Shown here one piece after another: positions 1 to 12,664 of a stretch of 64,000 bases of DNA; the first letter of the stretch is position 1; every line of letters begins with the position of its first letter. Both the position numbers and the translations under genes were made by a program. The notes below the pieces were generated by a model that worked only from the letters and a program-made list of their open reading frames with translations, did no database searches and was not told where the DNA came from. This stretch comes from Zhengitettix transpicula. Lineage: Eukaryota; Arthropoda; Insecta; Orthoptera; Tetrigidae. The stretch lies in contig CM073591.1 of assembly GCA_037074705.1 (NCBI GenBank), forward strand, positions 36,932,587 to 36,996,586, written 5' to 3'.

Positions 1-331
1 GCTGCCTTGAGAAAGTCCTAAGACAGACTCTCCAAATAGTCTCTGGCTGATGGAATACTGACTGAGAGATTCTTTTACCTGCAATGATAGGTGAAAAATT
101 AACCTATGTATAAATGGATTTAATAAATCATCTATATTTGGCAAATTCTTGTATTTTAAGTGATTGATTCTTTTTATTTCTGATTTAGATATATTAGTTT
201 ACATTTAAGAAATTATGTGATGCAGTAAGAAAGTCTTTAAATATAACAATTACTTTTACAGTAATCGGGTATCTGAGATAATAAGATATATCACTGTAAT
301 CTGAAATATACACATTTCTCAAATGACTCAC
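1..331 (-). other. ct: cut intron after the CUT2-start exon (partial)
   Basis: AT-rich sequence from the GTGAGT donor at 331-326 to the left edge. I see no coding signal, repeat or further exon in it. The acceptor for the remaining CUT2 exon is outside the window. Confidence 0.85.
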
Positions 332-618
332 CTTCTTAACAATCTCCTCAGTATTGAGGTTATTGTACATATCAAACTGCTGTTGTGTGATTGGAGGCAG
401 CACAGCTTTGAGGGGCCGTTGTGATGGGGAGTGATGAGAAGGTGTGCTAGGCTGTGAGATGAGGGAATTGGTGATGGAGGCCATTCGTTGCAATGGACTG
501 GCTGCAGCTGATCCAACAAATTCATCTGCAGGTGTCATGGCTGGAGGAAGAATTGAATTGCTCAAAGGGCTGCCTGCGGTGCTGCTCCCAGTTGAAGGCT
601 GGCTAGGCTGACCCATTC
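332..618 (-). CDS. ct: cut exon: linker and first residues of CUT repeat 2
   Basis: This 287-bp exon enters in phase 1 (GGTTTCAG|GAATGG) and leaves in phase 0 (AAGAAG|GTGAGT). It encodes MGQPSQPSTGSSTAGSPLSN, SILPPAMTPADEFVGSAAAS, PLQRMASITNSLISQPSTPS, QRPLKAVLPPITQQQFDMYN and NLNTEEIVKK. Fly Cut has SPLSNSILPPA, ASPLQRMASITNSLITQP, KAVLPPITQQQFDMFNNLNT and EDIVRR in the same order, so this is one of the most conserved blocks outside the DNA-binding domains. The last nine residues begin CUT repeat 2; the rest of CUT2, CUT3 and the homeodomain must lie to the left of the window. Confidence 0.97.
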
Positions 619-1668
619 CTGAAACCAAAGTAGTTATTACTTTCTTACACATATTTTTAACATTACTCAAAAGCCTACACATGTTATTACTTTCAGTATT
701 CAGTGCATGCATAATTTACATGCATTATATGCCTTGCATATTGTTTTGATTTGATATTACATACATGAGAGTAATTACAAACAAAAGGAAGGTGTTGATG
801 GTCCAATAGCTTACCAAAGTATACAGGGGTAGCTTTATAAAAGCAAGTTATAAGGAAATACTGTTTTACAGTAGGATAAGAGGAAGAAGGATGAATCTTG
901 CTAATATAGAAATTATTTTTTTACTGAGGCTCCTGCTGTGGGCCTTGATAAGATTATAAAACACTATAATTACTAATAATCTTATAGTTATTTGTATGTG
1001 TTCTATACCTTATAGTTAAACAGGAAGAAGATAATCTAGAAATGATTCAGCTAATATCTTTCATTTCATGATGTTGAAACCAACAACAGACAAATTAAAT
1101 TTTGATATGACATTCACACGCTGGCTGCCAGATAAAAATTTAAATATTTGGGTACTAGTAATTCATAAAATAATTCATTGCACCTTCATGATTTTCTGTA
1201 TGCCTGATCTGTTTTGATTTGTTTCATATAGGTATGTTATTTCATCACTAACCAAAACCCTGTCAATGTGTAGTAGACCTGACTATTATAACAGTTCAGA
1301 ATGTGAAGAGTAGATAATCTTATCATATAATTCTATTTAACTTAGCTGCTGTTTTGAAAACATTATTTTTACTTTCTATTTATTTCCAACTACAACAAAC
1401 TCAGATGGGCATAGTGATATGATTCTGATCTATTTAGAGATAACTTTTTTACATTATATAATGCATATTAAGAGTGTGACAGTAGTTTAAACACTCTTTA
1501 TAAGTTATTGTAAATCCTCCTGCTTATAATTGCAAGCAAATAATCTTGCCGGTGGCAGGAGTCTAATGAGGACCAAATTCGCGACGCGAGTTGGACTCCT
1601 GAATCAGACGGAACCCTCTAGTTTTATTTTGAATTTTTTTCGGAGAAGTAAGAAATAAAGGTGCCCAC
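619..1668 (-). other. ct: cut intron, 1.05 kb
   Basis: AT-rich intron bounded by GTGGGC at the donor and TTTCAG at the acceptor. It holds no ORF of interest and no recognisable repeat. The part nearest the Q-rich exon (1540-1668) is less AT-rich. Confidence 0.85.
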
Positions 1669-2063
1669 CTGGCTCCAGCTTGGGCCGAACGAGCGAGAAC
1701 GCACTGCCTGCGTGCCGCAGCACGTCGGCAACGGACTCTAGCACCTCCTTCTTATCGGGGTCTGGCAGTTCCCCATTGGCTAACTTGTCCTTGCGCGGTT
1801 CTTGTTTGGGGAGGGACAGGTCCTGAGCGACACCGTTCATCTGGGCAACCTGCTGTTGTTGTTGTTGCTGTTGTTGTTGTTGTTGTTGAGTCAATGCTGC
1901 CTGCTGTTGCAATGCTAACAATCCTGCCGTGCTGGGGCATGCCGAGTTCAGTTTTGCCAACTCACGGTGGTATGCATCCAATGCCATGCGAATCTCCTCC
2001 TGAGTCCGGTCCATCGGCCCGCTTCCTCCGCCCCCTCCAGGAAAGAAGTGTGGGAACAGCAAG
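1669..2063 (-). CDS. ct: cut exon: linker with polyglutamine and AQDLSLPK motif
   Basis: This 395-bp exon enters in phase 2 (TTTTACAG|C) and leaves in phase 1 (GCCAG|GTGGGC). It begins SLLFPHFFPGGGGGSGPMDR, then TQEEIRMALDAYHRELAKLN (third copy of the linker helix). A polyglutamine run of about 13 residues follows, encoded by mixed CAA and CAG on the minus strand. After that come VAQDLSLPK (fly Cut AQDLSLAA) and KKEVLESVADVLRHAGSAFS leading to LVRPKLEPG. KLEPG and KQEP resemble sumoylation-type psi-K-x-E sites. The LSLPK motif resembles the PxDLS-type CtBP-binding motif; both are inferences from short motifs. The Q tract is likely to vary in length between individuals. Confidence 0.95.
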
Positions 2064-2173
2064 CTGTAAAACAAATATGAAGATGTCAGTATGAGACAAT
2101 GTTGACCCTTTCCTTGATGAACCTATGTCAAATTTATATAATTTGCATGTCTTCGCTTTGGAACAATACTTAC

Positions 2174-2337
2174 CTAGGGAAGTGGTCCCGTGGTCTGTCG
2201 TCCATTCTCCTTCCCATCAGCTTAGCAAGTTCTTCCTGGTAGATGCGGACCACCTTCTCCTGCGGAATGTCATCATTTTCATACTTCTTGAGACGACGAT
2301 TTAGTGAGCTGTCCTTCCCTCCCAGGGGAGATGGGCA
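2174..2337 (-). CDS. ct: cut exon: linker helix (IPQEKVVRIYQEELAKLMGR)
   Basis: This 164-bp exon enters in phase 0 after GCTCCACACAG and leaves in phase 2 at CCTAG|GTAAGT. It encodes CPSPLGGKDSSLNRRLKKYE and then NDDIPQEKVVRIYQEELAKL followed by MGRRMDDRPRDHFP. Fly Cut has DKMARLYQELIART before TAFPSFLF at this position, and CUX1 has DDAIRSILQQARREM. This is the second copy of the short linker helix. A 110-bp intron separates it from the next exon, the shortest in the window. Confidence 0.94.
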
Positions 2338-2750
2338 CTGTGTGGAGCAGAAACAAGATACTGTGTTTAGTACCGGCTCCATTTTCACTGAGAGGTCTAG
2401 CTACAATTTGTAACTAAAGTGCCATTGTGAGTCAGAGCATCATGACTCTCTCTCTCTTAATAATTCCCATAGGGAAGGAAGGCCAACTCAATAATTTTCT
2501 TTTTTCCAAATGCAATCAAATGATTACAATAGAAAATTCTTGTTTACAAAAACACCAACTAAATATCACATTATGAAACTGAATGATCTTGAGTAGTATG
2601 ATAAAGGAAAATGTTTGACAATGCAGTGAATCAATTAAATGTAATGGATTTTTACATAGTCAAAATCATGTCAATAATAGTTCTTATTTGTATCAGATGT
2701 TGTATTACTATTATTAAAAATAAAATGCTAATGTAAGTTCTCTCACTTAC
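2338..2750 (-). other. ct: cut intron, 413 bp
   Basis: Short AT-rich intron with a consensus GTAAGT donor and CACAG acceptor. Nothing else is visible in it. Confidence 0.9.
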
Positions 2751-2905
2751 CTGTGCATGGTTTGGAGATTTGCTGTCATTGCTGTGGCTGTCTTCAACTT
2801 GACCCTTCATCATTTGGCTTGCTTCACTCAAAATGTGTGCTATTCGCTCCTCTGTCATGTTGTCTGGGTCTCCCCTGCCAAATGGTGGAATACCAGTGTC
2901 TTTAC
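2751..2905 (-). CDS. ct: cut exon: CUT1-CUT2 linker (TEERIAHILSEAS)
   Basis: This 155-bp exon enters in phase 1 (GTTTCAG|GTAAAG) and leaves in phase 0 (CACAG|GTAAGT). Joined straight to the CUT1 exon it reads KSLIPKKGKDTGIPPFGRGD, then PDNMTEERIAHILSEASQMM and EDSHSNDSKSP. Fly Cut has SEDRIAHILSEASSLMK and EDSHSNEDSKSP at the same place, and CUX1 has SDEAIKSILEQAKREL. The short repeated helix (ERIAHILSEA type) recurs in the next two exons, so the linker is built from three related motifs. The direct CUT1 junction is in frame, so the 3.9-kb candidate exon would be optional. Confidence 0.94.
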
Positions 2906-3911
2906 CTGAAACACACAGAGGAAAGTGTCACACTCATTTTTGTTAACAGAAAAAATTACTATAATTCTGACTCATAAAAGTACTTATATGTTAATGCATA
3001 AAGACCACTTAGAAAAATGAGTTATCACTCACTCAGTCCAGTAGAATATAAAATATGATTAATACTTTTTAAATTAAAAACAATACTAATAATTGTTTAA
3101 AGGTGAAATGATTTTATTTGTATTTTATATATCTTATATCAATAACTATAGCTCTTTAGTAGTTTGTAATGATCAATAACTAGCTAGAATGGCTCTTATT
3201 TGTTAATAAACACAGAAAGGGAAGGTAAAAATTCTGGGGAGATAATGAGTTACTTGTCATTTCCTCATATTAGGCCATTTCCTTTCTATGCCCACTGCAG
3301 TGCTGATAATTAACTGAAAATGCTCAGATATTGAAAAAAACTTCCTCAGTTTCATGAATTGTGTCATTTATTCAAATGAATCTTAATTGTGAAACACATA
3401 TATTCCATATCAAATTGTTATAATTTTAATTGTGTTAAATTCACTACCAAAGAAACTGCTATCATTTGCAATTGATTATATGCAACTAAAATAATTGTTA
3501 AAATTACATTTCCATTTTATAAGAATGCCTAACAGTAGTTTGTGGAACATTAATTATAAACAGGATACTAATTAATACCATAATAACCATTCACAATTCA
3601 AATCAGTTTTATCTACATTTGAGTGAGCATTAAATAACTGAGAGGAGTGATTTTAAGTAGGGTCTTACTTTTTCCACACAGGCAAAGATATTTATGATAC
3701 ATCCATTCCCAAAGCAACTAACTGAATGCCTATGACTTTAAGGGACTGTCATGTATTTATATTTAAGTTTGGAATTTTGTACATTTGTGATCACAAAATG
3801 TGCACAAGGGTGTGGTGCTTCCTAAGGGATGCCAGCAGCAGCAGCAACGGTGAGCTAAGTAGGGTGGGTGACAGGGTAAATTGAATGTAGATGGGCAGGA
3901 GCCAGACGAAC

Positions 3912-4097
3912 CTATGAGGTGAGGCGGTATGCCATGGACCTGCTGCTGCTGCTGCTGCTGGTGGTGGTGGTGGAAAAACCAGTCGTGGTGACCATGGTGC
4001 AGCTCGTGAGGTTGAGGGCCTGGACTGCCCCTGCTTGGCGGAGAGTGCAGGGCCCCTGTCGGAGTCTTTCTGGCCTCTATGGCACTGCGCCCCAGAC
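3912..4097 (-). CDS. ct: Candidate cassette exon of cut (His/Gln-rich)
   Basis: This 186-bp stretch could be an optional exon between the CUT1 exon and the next. Read on the minus strand in the frame that the phase-1 CUT1 donor demands, it gives GLGRSAIEARKTPTGALHSP and continues through Pro/Ser, His and Gln runs to HGIPPHLIG. An in-frame TAA sits immediately upstream of the proposed acceptor (TATAAG|GTCTGG). The proposed donor ATAG|GTTCGT is phase 1, so the exon is symmetric (62 codons) and could be skipped without a frameshift. The splice signals are weaker than those of the other exons, and I do not recognise this peptide in fly Cut. Read through the donor, the frame ends at a TAA some 45 codons on, so it could instead be an alternative terminal exon. 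Confidence 0.45.
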
Positions 4098-7000
4098 CTT
4101 ATACAAGCACAATATACGTTCACTAACCCCCATTTTACACACACACAAAAAGTGAAGTTAATGGATTGTGGACAATTAAAGTACTGTAATAAATAAGCCA
4201 ACCTTAACCTTTCATCATAAATTTTCCTTAACAAATGCATAGGTCAAATAACGAATGTATAGGACCAAGAAAGATAGATATGTCTTCTCATTTTTTTTTA
4301 GAAAAGTTGTAATTTCTTCAATTAACAGAACAGTCCAATTGTGACTGTACTCTGTTATTGTTTTTTAAATAAATTATTAAATACAGGCAGACAAGGTGAC
4401 TCAACTAATGACTTTAATTTTATGAAATATTTCAGAATACATTTATAGTTTCAATTTTATATTTTGTGTGCATTTATAGGCTAAACGGAACAATTACTTT
4501 CATTTTTTACCAAGAAATATTCTTTCTGTGAACAGAAGACCTGCAATACAAAAATGAATGCAGAAAGAATTCACTGTTAAAATTTGTAATAGAGAAGTAT
4601 ACATTGTTGGAAAGTTTTCTGGTAGAAGAAATTAAATTAGCAAATTGTCAATGAAAAATTGAATATAATACTAAAGCAATGGAGTAGGTAAATTGTCTTT
4701 TTTTTTGGTAATTTTCGGGGTAGTCTTTCGAATACTATGTTGTGTAGCTAATTTCACGTTCTATGTTGTAAAGCTTGTCATTATAAACTTTATAAATATT
4801 CGAACAAAATGCTGCAAATCAACAATTTATGTTTTGTATACATTAATATTTAGTATCTGGAAAACTTGCCAAAAATTAGAATACACTTAAATCGCAATTT
4901 AACTTAATAGTAAAACTAGTACTGTCGTACATTTTAAAGTGATTGTATTCATGGCCTACGTAATGAGTAGAATTATAATAATTATTCTTGGTGATGAGAT
5001 TAAAATTATTTATTTTCTCGGGTGTCACGCACTGTCGTCGCTATCCGAAGAAGTTTCTTTCTATTTTGAATGTACCTCTTCAAACAATACTGCGGGCAAA
5101 ACCCAATTTACGGTCTCAATTAAAGGAGGAAAGAAACGCTAGCCACGTTAACAACTAATTCGAAAAAGTTTCTGCTATGGCCATAGTAAATTATTTTATT
5201 AAACGCGCGTGAAGCAAATTTAAAAAGTCCAGATTAAATTGGTTGCAGGGAATGATGAAACAATGTTTTTTTTTCAACTGCTATAATCTAACTTGAGTCG
5301 CTATAATTAATACAGAGTTTATGCCATGGTTTCACCCTCTCTCCTCTCCCCCTGACTTGCGTGTTCGAAGCAGATCGCATGCTAAACAGACGGCTGCTTT
5401 TTTTCTAATATCATGTGATAAGAATCTAGGGTTTTCTCCGAAATGAGTGCCGAACACCTGACAAAGTTCGTTATCCTTTGGTAATTTAATCATGCGATAT
5501 TGGCCGGTGTTCTATCGACGTTATTACGGGATAGAGCCTCTTCTCTGATAGTCGCCATCTAAGTTTTGCCAAGGAAAAGAGGGATATAGTTGCGGCGGAT
5601 GGTGGGGGATTTGTATATTTCAACCTTTAAGAAGTTTGCAGGCCTGAAATTCGTGTTATAGATGGATTCCTTCTCTCTGTTTAAAATTTTAATCGTGGTA
5701 ACTTACGGAATGCTAGTTACAACGGTGTTTTTATAACTGCTATAAAATATTTTTGAATTTCCTTTTTAGTGTATTAATCATAACCAGATTTTTTTTTATT
5801 CTCTCAATATAATTTCATGCCCAGAAACTCTAATGACAATGGAAACTGTGAAAAATTTTCCTTCTCTATAGCTGTTTTTTTCGACACAATTGAGTTTATT
5901 TAATGCCCTCTTATTGATTTGTATTTTATATTTGATATGCATTTATAGCTGTTTAACTGTTGCTTCAGTGTTTAATTTTTGAAATGACAGTCGATAAACC
6001 AGGCGCGGAATAGAAAAACAATACGCGGAAGTAATGAATTTACTTAGTAACAAAAAATATAATCCTGAAATCATGTAACTAATATTGTAATGTATAAGAA
6101 TAAATATAATGTAACACTGGTTTACAATTCTATTGTGTATGAGATAATCGATATATCATGTATCGGGGTGGTTCATTGCCGATCGGCAGTAAATAAACTG
6201 CTTCTGAGACAGCGAATGGACACTACATGTGAACAAAGTATAAGCAATTGTACTATATTGTAGTACTTTGTGTCAGATTAAGAAAGCATAAGGTATGTTA
6301 TTTCCACTGTAATATAATAATATAAAGTGTAAATGTGTATATATAAATATATTATATCTAAATAGTATGAATATGACAGAATCTGTCGAAAGCTCCTGAA
6401 TGTAATAAAGATTTTATACGGAGGCTGTATTGGTTACTACTTTATGCTAATAATTATATTTAACAAAAAAATTTGAATAGCTTTTTATTAGGTCTTTTTG
6501 ATTATCAGTATTATTTGTGACACCTGTATTGTTTTAAACATACAAATAGCCATCAATTTCACTAGTTTAGTTATCCGATTTAATTATTATTTATCTTTGC
6601 ATTCCTTAGGAAATTTTATAAAATTAAAATTTTGGAACAACGGATGTATTCAGATTATGAGAAGCAGAGGGTTTGTAGATAACCACTGATTTAAAGTTTC
6701 AAAACTTATGTCTTTAACAAAGTAACACAGTAGCCCCTACTGTACGAACTAGGTAAATTGGCGCGTGTGCATTTTAGTTTAGGGGCCAAGGGTCAACAGG
6801 TTGCTAGCTCCTAGGTTGTCGGGGTTCCAGAGGTCAAGGTCACTCGGCTGCAAAGCTAATTATGCCATTAAGATGGAGGCGTCGTCCTTGGAATGAACGA
6901 AATGGCGGACCTCACACTCTCGACGTCTAGGCACTGTTTGCGCTGCCGAGTCTATGCACAACGAAACCAAATTTTACAAATAAAACTTCTTAAACGACGT

Positions 7001-9877
7001 CAATAATATTTGTTTCTAAAAGGCCTGACATGAACTACCGACAGTATGTTAACAGCCATGCGGACAGGTTCCCTTCTAAATAAATCAGTTATCGGATTTT
7101 TTTTTATCGAGACAGAATTTGTACATGAATTTGTACCACGAAGGTTTAGACAATAGGAATGTGCAATATGCAATTGAGTAAATTCGATTGGAGAAGGTTT
7201 AGATGAACGCCAAATTAGACAAGTGTTTAAAGTAAATCGAGGCCAAGTCTTGGACGGAATAAATTCTTACTTTTGCGTGTAATTCCGACCGGCAGAGAAT
7301 CATTTGTTAGCTTCCCATATTTGTGAAACTGCCAATTCGTCGAGGAAACGATTTCCTGTCACAGGATGGGGGCCAAAACTAATGGAATTGAAATTACTAG
7401 TCGGTCTAAATGTTCGATATCAGAGAACAGAAGGTGGCAGCCAAGAATTATATCGCGACGTGAGCTGCTAGTTTCTTTCAAAGGATTAATCACAACTCTT
7501 TTTTTTAGTCCCCGCCGCTTTCGTTTCTTTTACATTACTTTGGATGATGCCGGACAACGTAAATACAGAATCGAACGCGAGATTGAACGCAGTCCCTCCA
7601 TTAATAATTCCCGTTCACCGTTTCTCCCCCGCCCGTTTGACACTCATTACAGAGGAAAAGACTGCATTGTGAAATATTGGAATGAGGAGGATAAGAGAGG
7701 CAGAGATGTAATGGCCTATAATTTATTACGCCGATTGGTTCGTCTTTTTCATACACTCCGTTACTATGTTGTTCATAATACAAATCGGAAATTGTGGGGC
7801 AGTTACATATGTGTCAGTTTAAATCAGAAACGAAGAAATCTCTCCATATTAATGGCGTCCCTTTGTTACGGGGAGAAGAAGCTGCTGGTACACAAGAGAG
7901 ATAAAAAAGAAAGGGGATTAGAAAAAAATTATATAGAGATACGCGAATGCGGACAACAACAAAAAAAATTCGGGAAAAGGAGTAGATAAATATCGTATTA
8001 CGTACTAATCAAGTCTAGATAAAGCCATAAACACAGTGGGAAACGTCTGAAATCGGAGGGAGGCACATTATCGGAGACGTGCGTGGAGCAAGGGGATGGG
8101 GGAAGTAAAGCGAAACAAAAGACGAGGAAAAAGAGGGAGAGAGAGATGAGAGTCGGCTGCGGAGAAAGATAGCTCTTATTCAAATGAATCAGAGCGAATT
8201 CTGGGGTCTAATTTATTTTTTAATTGCAGCCTTTAATTTCTGTACACGCTCGTGTGATAGTTCCGCCTGATATTTCATTCTTTTGTTGTTTGCATTCGCC
8301 TGGAAATATTTTTACTGATAGCCTTTCTCTCTCTCGGTGTAGTAGACGGAGAGATTCCTCCAACCCTTCCCCCCGCCCCCCAACCCCCGCGAACGGGCCA
8401 TTTTTCCCTCGTCTCTCCCATCCGGCTCTGGACCAGATACGCCTTCACCCCATCTGCGTGCTTAATTATGAGTAATTCCCCCCCACTCGCCCGTGCGTTT
8501 TTATGTATAACACACAATAAAATGAAATATATTATGAAATAAAGAAAAAGGAGATTGAAGGAAGGAAAGGCATAAACAAGAAGTTGATAGTTGTAAATTT
8601 CCCACGGGGGCACGGAGGAACAAGATGTGTGTTTGCCTTCGCCGCAGCACAGATTATATCCTCGCTCGCGGAATAAAACAGTGCAGGGGCATAAAATACG
8701 GCTCCTTCCCCTCGCCATAGAGATGTGTCTTACGCGGATTCCAACCCTTTCTTTTCCTACTTAAAATGGCGGCCCGAGGCCAGAATCTCTATAAAACCAA
8801 GCCCGGCAGACAAATTCCGCGATAAGGAAATCGGCCACGTTCGTCTGTACATTGAAAGAAATTTTCAGTACGAATAGTGAACAAAACTCAAAAGACAGAC
8901 GCCCGTCATGTGCCAAGTTCAGATCATGCAACCTGCAATTTGGAAGAGTGGAGAGTTTTGGCATCAAATAAGCAAGAGTAAGACCAAAGTTGTGGTCAAT
9001 GTAAATACTGCAAGATTATTCAGGAAACATATAAACCGGAACTATGTGAAATGAAGGTACTGAAGATGGTGAGCAATAGAAAATCTAAAATCTGATGATA
9101 TAAGATAAAAGTGATTCAATTGAACGATTGCTTTATTAAAATATTATTAAATAAGATCATGGCCGACAAAAGAAACGAAATCAAAATAGAAATTCTATCA
9201 CTTGGTAATTAAAAATCTCATTTTAAGTAGTTTATATTTTAGAAAGAAAAGTAGTATTCCTATATTTTGCGTATTTTTTTAAAAAAAATACACAGTCTAA
9301 TGTTTTTTTGAATCAAAAAACATTTAATGGGCGGCCTTTCGAAGATTTGCACCATACTGAGAAAATCGACCGCGCGGTTCTGAATAAAATATTATAGTAT
9401 CACTATCAATTAGAAGGTTGCTATACAAGTATAACCAACATAAATAAATATATGCATTTTTTAAAATTAAATTTTTGTGAACAGAAAAATTAAATTTTCA
9501 AAACGTAGGTTCTGAAGTAATGCACGATTAGATTTGAAATTATTATGATAAATTGAACACAAATAAGCTATTAACAGAAAAATATACTTTTTTGCAGTGA
9601 TACGATTAATTTAAAATACTGCACTCAGTTAATTAATAAAACCATTGTGTAAAATCGCGGGCAACACTTTTTATCTTGTGGTTTTATTTGCAAGCTTACC
9701 AATCTGCAGAATATTGTTTTACTGTAACGGGATGATCAACCACTGACTTTTTTGACAAAACTTATTTATCCCACTCATTTAGAATTTTTTTTCTTTCTAT
9801 AATAATCATCGATAGGATCAAGTGTTCCCAAAAGGTCAGCTTTTTCTGTCTCAAAAATTCTTTTTTGAATAAAACAC

Positions 9878-10030
9878 AGTCTTTTGAAGTCAGAAAAAGG
9901 TTTGTAATTGATAAAATACACAGTTTCAACGATCTCTTCAGGTGTACGAAGTTTTAAAAATTTTTGATACCTGAAGAGGTCGCAAACAATTTTTTAAATT
10001 ATAAATATTTTTCTGACTTTAAAAGGCTGT
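9878..10030. repeat. Palindromic element with CCTGAAGA...GAAAC arms
   Basis: The left arm (9878-9943, CAGTCTTTTGAAGTCAGAAA to CTCTTCAGGT) is inverted in the right arm (9969-10030, ACCTGAAGAGGTCGCAAACA to CTGACTTTAAAAGGCTGT). On the minus strand the left arm reads ACCTGAAGAGATCGTTGAAA, a hammerhead-like core with a very short stem. Confidence 0.55.
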
Positions 10031-10838
10031 TACGTAGTCAGTTACATATAATTAAAAATCCTTTTATTTTTTTCTCGTGCAATTTTCTTTTCTATTTGAG
10101 TGTAACACACAAATTCGCCAAGCAAGACAGATAAAATAACAGATCCAGAAGTTGTTAATTGCACATGCGTATCAGGAAGACGAGTGTGAAATGAGCACTT
10201 TTTACTTTTATTTGCTAGCAGGTAACGCAAACATTTATTAAGTCAAAATCGTAAAAAAAAGGAATGAGAAAAAAATACATTTTGTTACCGTAGATACGTG
10301 TAAGCTAAAACAAGTATTAGTCGCTATCGAAGAGCTGGGCTTGAAGGGCGTGGAATGAGTCATGAAATGGATTTGTAATTATGCAAAACATTGAATGGCT
10401 CGTGGGCGGTCGTTGATGTTCGATAGACGCTTTTCCAAGACGCGAGGAAAACGATTCGTGGTAATATCGTGTGGGGGGGTGGTTTCTCTGAGAGGCCACA
10501 TGCCCCGAGCAGAGATCCTAGGTGACCGTGCCTTCTGACCTTGGCTACCGACGACGAGCGTTGTAATGAAATGATCGCTAACCGCACAAGCCTTGCCTTC
10601 CTCCTCGCCCCCGCCTCGCCCCCGGGGCTTGACAATATAATTACCCCGCGCCCTTCCTGTTGGCCAAAACAAAAGCGTGACTGATCTTCTCCCTCGTCCC
10701 CCCGCCCTCTCTTCGCCACCCCCGCAACAACAGAAATGCAGATTTCATTTATGTAAGCATCCAGAAACAAAAGAACCTTCGTCATTTTTTGAAATTGGAA
10801 TAATAATAGGGCTCCTAGGAATAAATAATTTAAAAAAT

Positions 10839-10854
10839 ACACACACACACACAG
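10839..10854. repeat. (AC)n microsatellite
   Basis: Eight AC units followed by AGACAGAG. Similar short CA runs occur near 21396 and 22039. Confidence 0.9.
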
Positions 10855-12481
10855 ACAGAGCGGCAGAAAGAGTTGGCGTGTGCGGGGAGGGAGCGTGTAA
10901 GGGGGTGGGGAAGGAAAAGAGCGGGCGTTCGTTCTTTATATAAATGTCGTCAGCCCTTTTCATGTGTAGGAGAAATGGACGCCGTCCCTTCATTATTATT
11001 TTTTTTCCTCATCTCTCTCTCTGTCACGCCCTTCCTCCTCGTCTCTCCCGGGCTTTAATTGTCAGTTCTTTGGTGGTCGTACCCGTTTGGCAGCTGTATG
11101 ACGTCTTAGTGGGATTTGACGTACGGTCACCGTTGTTCTCTATCAGGGACTGTTGTTTGTCTTTAGTCAAGACTTCACACCGCATCCGACGCCATTGTCT
11201 GAATTCGCCACCGTCTCTCTCTCGCTCTACGCACAATTGGTGTACCGTACTATTGTTGTCAAGACAGCGAAACAACTACGTGCGAGATAATTTTTAAGAC
11301 ACCGAGAAAATAAATGTCGCAATTCATCTCGTGGCGTTCCGGCAGTGAGCTTAGGGAAGAAAATGTTAATTCCAGTTTCTTTTGTTTTATTTTTGAATTT
11401 AGCCACCTAGACTAATCTCAGATCCCGGTCATGGGACTTGGGAAACTTCTGAGGCGCTAATGGCAAATAGATGCTTCATTCACTAGTTTGCAAAAATTTT
11501 GCGCATCACGATATTGGACGGGTCTGAATGAGCTCCCCTGTTTCGTTTCTTGCGCGTTGCTGCCGGAGCTGAGTCCTTTTGTAAGGAGCACAACAGTTAA
11601 ACGCGTGGGTTTCGCCTCGGTTAATTGTTTCTCCGCCAACGAAATTACGCGGTCACCTTTCTGAGAAGTGCTGGACCAGGGCCTTTTCTTCTCGGGCGCC
11701 AATCCAAGAAATATCTTCCGTTCTTTCCATTGGAAAAACGATTTGACCCAAAGGACCGATCGTGGTATATTTTTGAACCAGGAAACGAGCTGACGTGAGG
11801 TCAAGTCTGAATATAATTTTCACCTAGACATAATAGAATTTGCAACAGTCGAACAAGGCTGCTAAGATGGAGAATCTTTTGTTGTGCTTCTACTTATAAT
11901 TTGATGTTAATTGGGTCATAAGGAAAAGCGGAATTATTTTGACTATCGGATGACAAATAAAATAATTAAAGAGAATCGTGCTGCATTAAGTAACTTTAAG
12001 AAGGAAGCATGGCAATATACTGCTTTCGACTTCCTAATGGTCGTAAATTTCCATAGTGTTTCATTTCCAACTTAGTTCGAAACGTTATTCCTCACTCCTT
12101 CAAATTAAACGAAGAAAACAGCCAATTATACCTTACAAAAGACACGCCATTTCAACCCCATTTTTTGGGACAGTTTTATGTGTTTTTTTAAATGATATTC
12201 AGTTAGATATAAAAATATCTCAGACTTTCTATCAATTTTAACAGTTATATTTTACCAAATATCCCTAATTATTGTTTTATAATATTTCTCTAGGTTTCGT
12301 TAATGACTTTTGTAGGTATTTCCTTCGACACAAAATTTTTGCGTCATTTGGAAGATTTGGTACGAATAAATTTATTGAAAAGTATACAAAATATGCAATT
12401 TAACAAAATAAATATTGTGAATGTACAGCAGACCTCCAGTAAAATTACACAAAATATATTAAAATAGTACAATAAAGTTAA

Positions 12482-12664
12482 TCAAAGTTCTCTGGAATTT
12501 TGATCAAAGATCTTAACCTTAAACAAGGCAACGGCTGACAACGAACTGTTGAAATGGTCTTCCTCAGAAATGGACCAGTTAGAAACACAAAATTTTAGGA
12601 TGTCATCTGTAGGGGTGCGATGGAACTGTTTTAGGTATCGAGGAACTTCGAAATTGGTCCACTG
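12482..12664 (-). pseudogene. Unidentified protein-like block with stop and downstream AATAAA
   Basis: The minus strand encodes about 60 residues with an ordinary protein look: WTNFEVPRYLKQFHRTPTDD, ILKFCVSNWSISEEDHFNSS and LSAVALFKVKIFDQNSREL before a TGA at 12484-12482. It follows AAAAACAG, which could be an acceptor. An AATAAA lies about 115 nt after the stop (near 12370). I do not recognise the family. It could be the terminal exon of a nested gene, an alternative 3' end for cut, or the 3' piece of a retropseudogene or transposon. The frame is not interrupted. Confidence 0.35.

Noticed and set aside
7366..7989. 207-aa plus-strand ORF, the longest in an intron
   Set aside because: No recognisable domain, Arg/Lys-rich biased composition and no promoter or splice context; best explained as chance in a mixed-composition patch.
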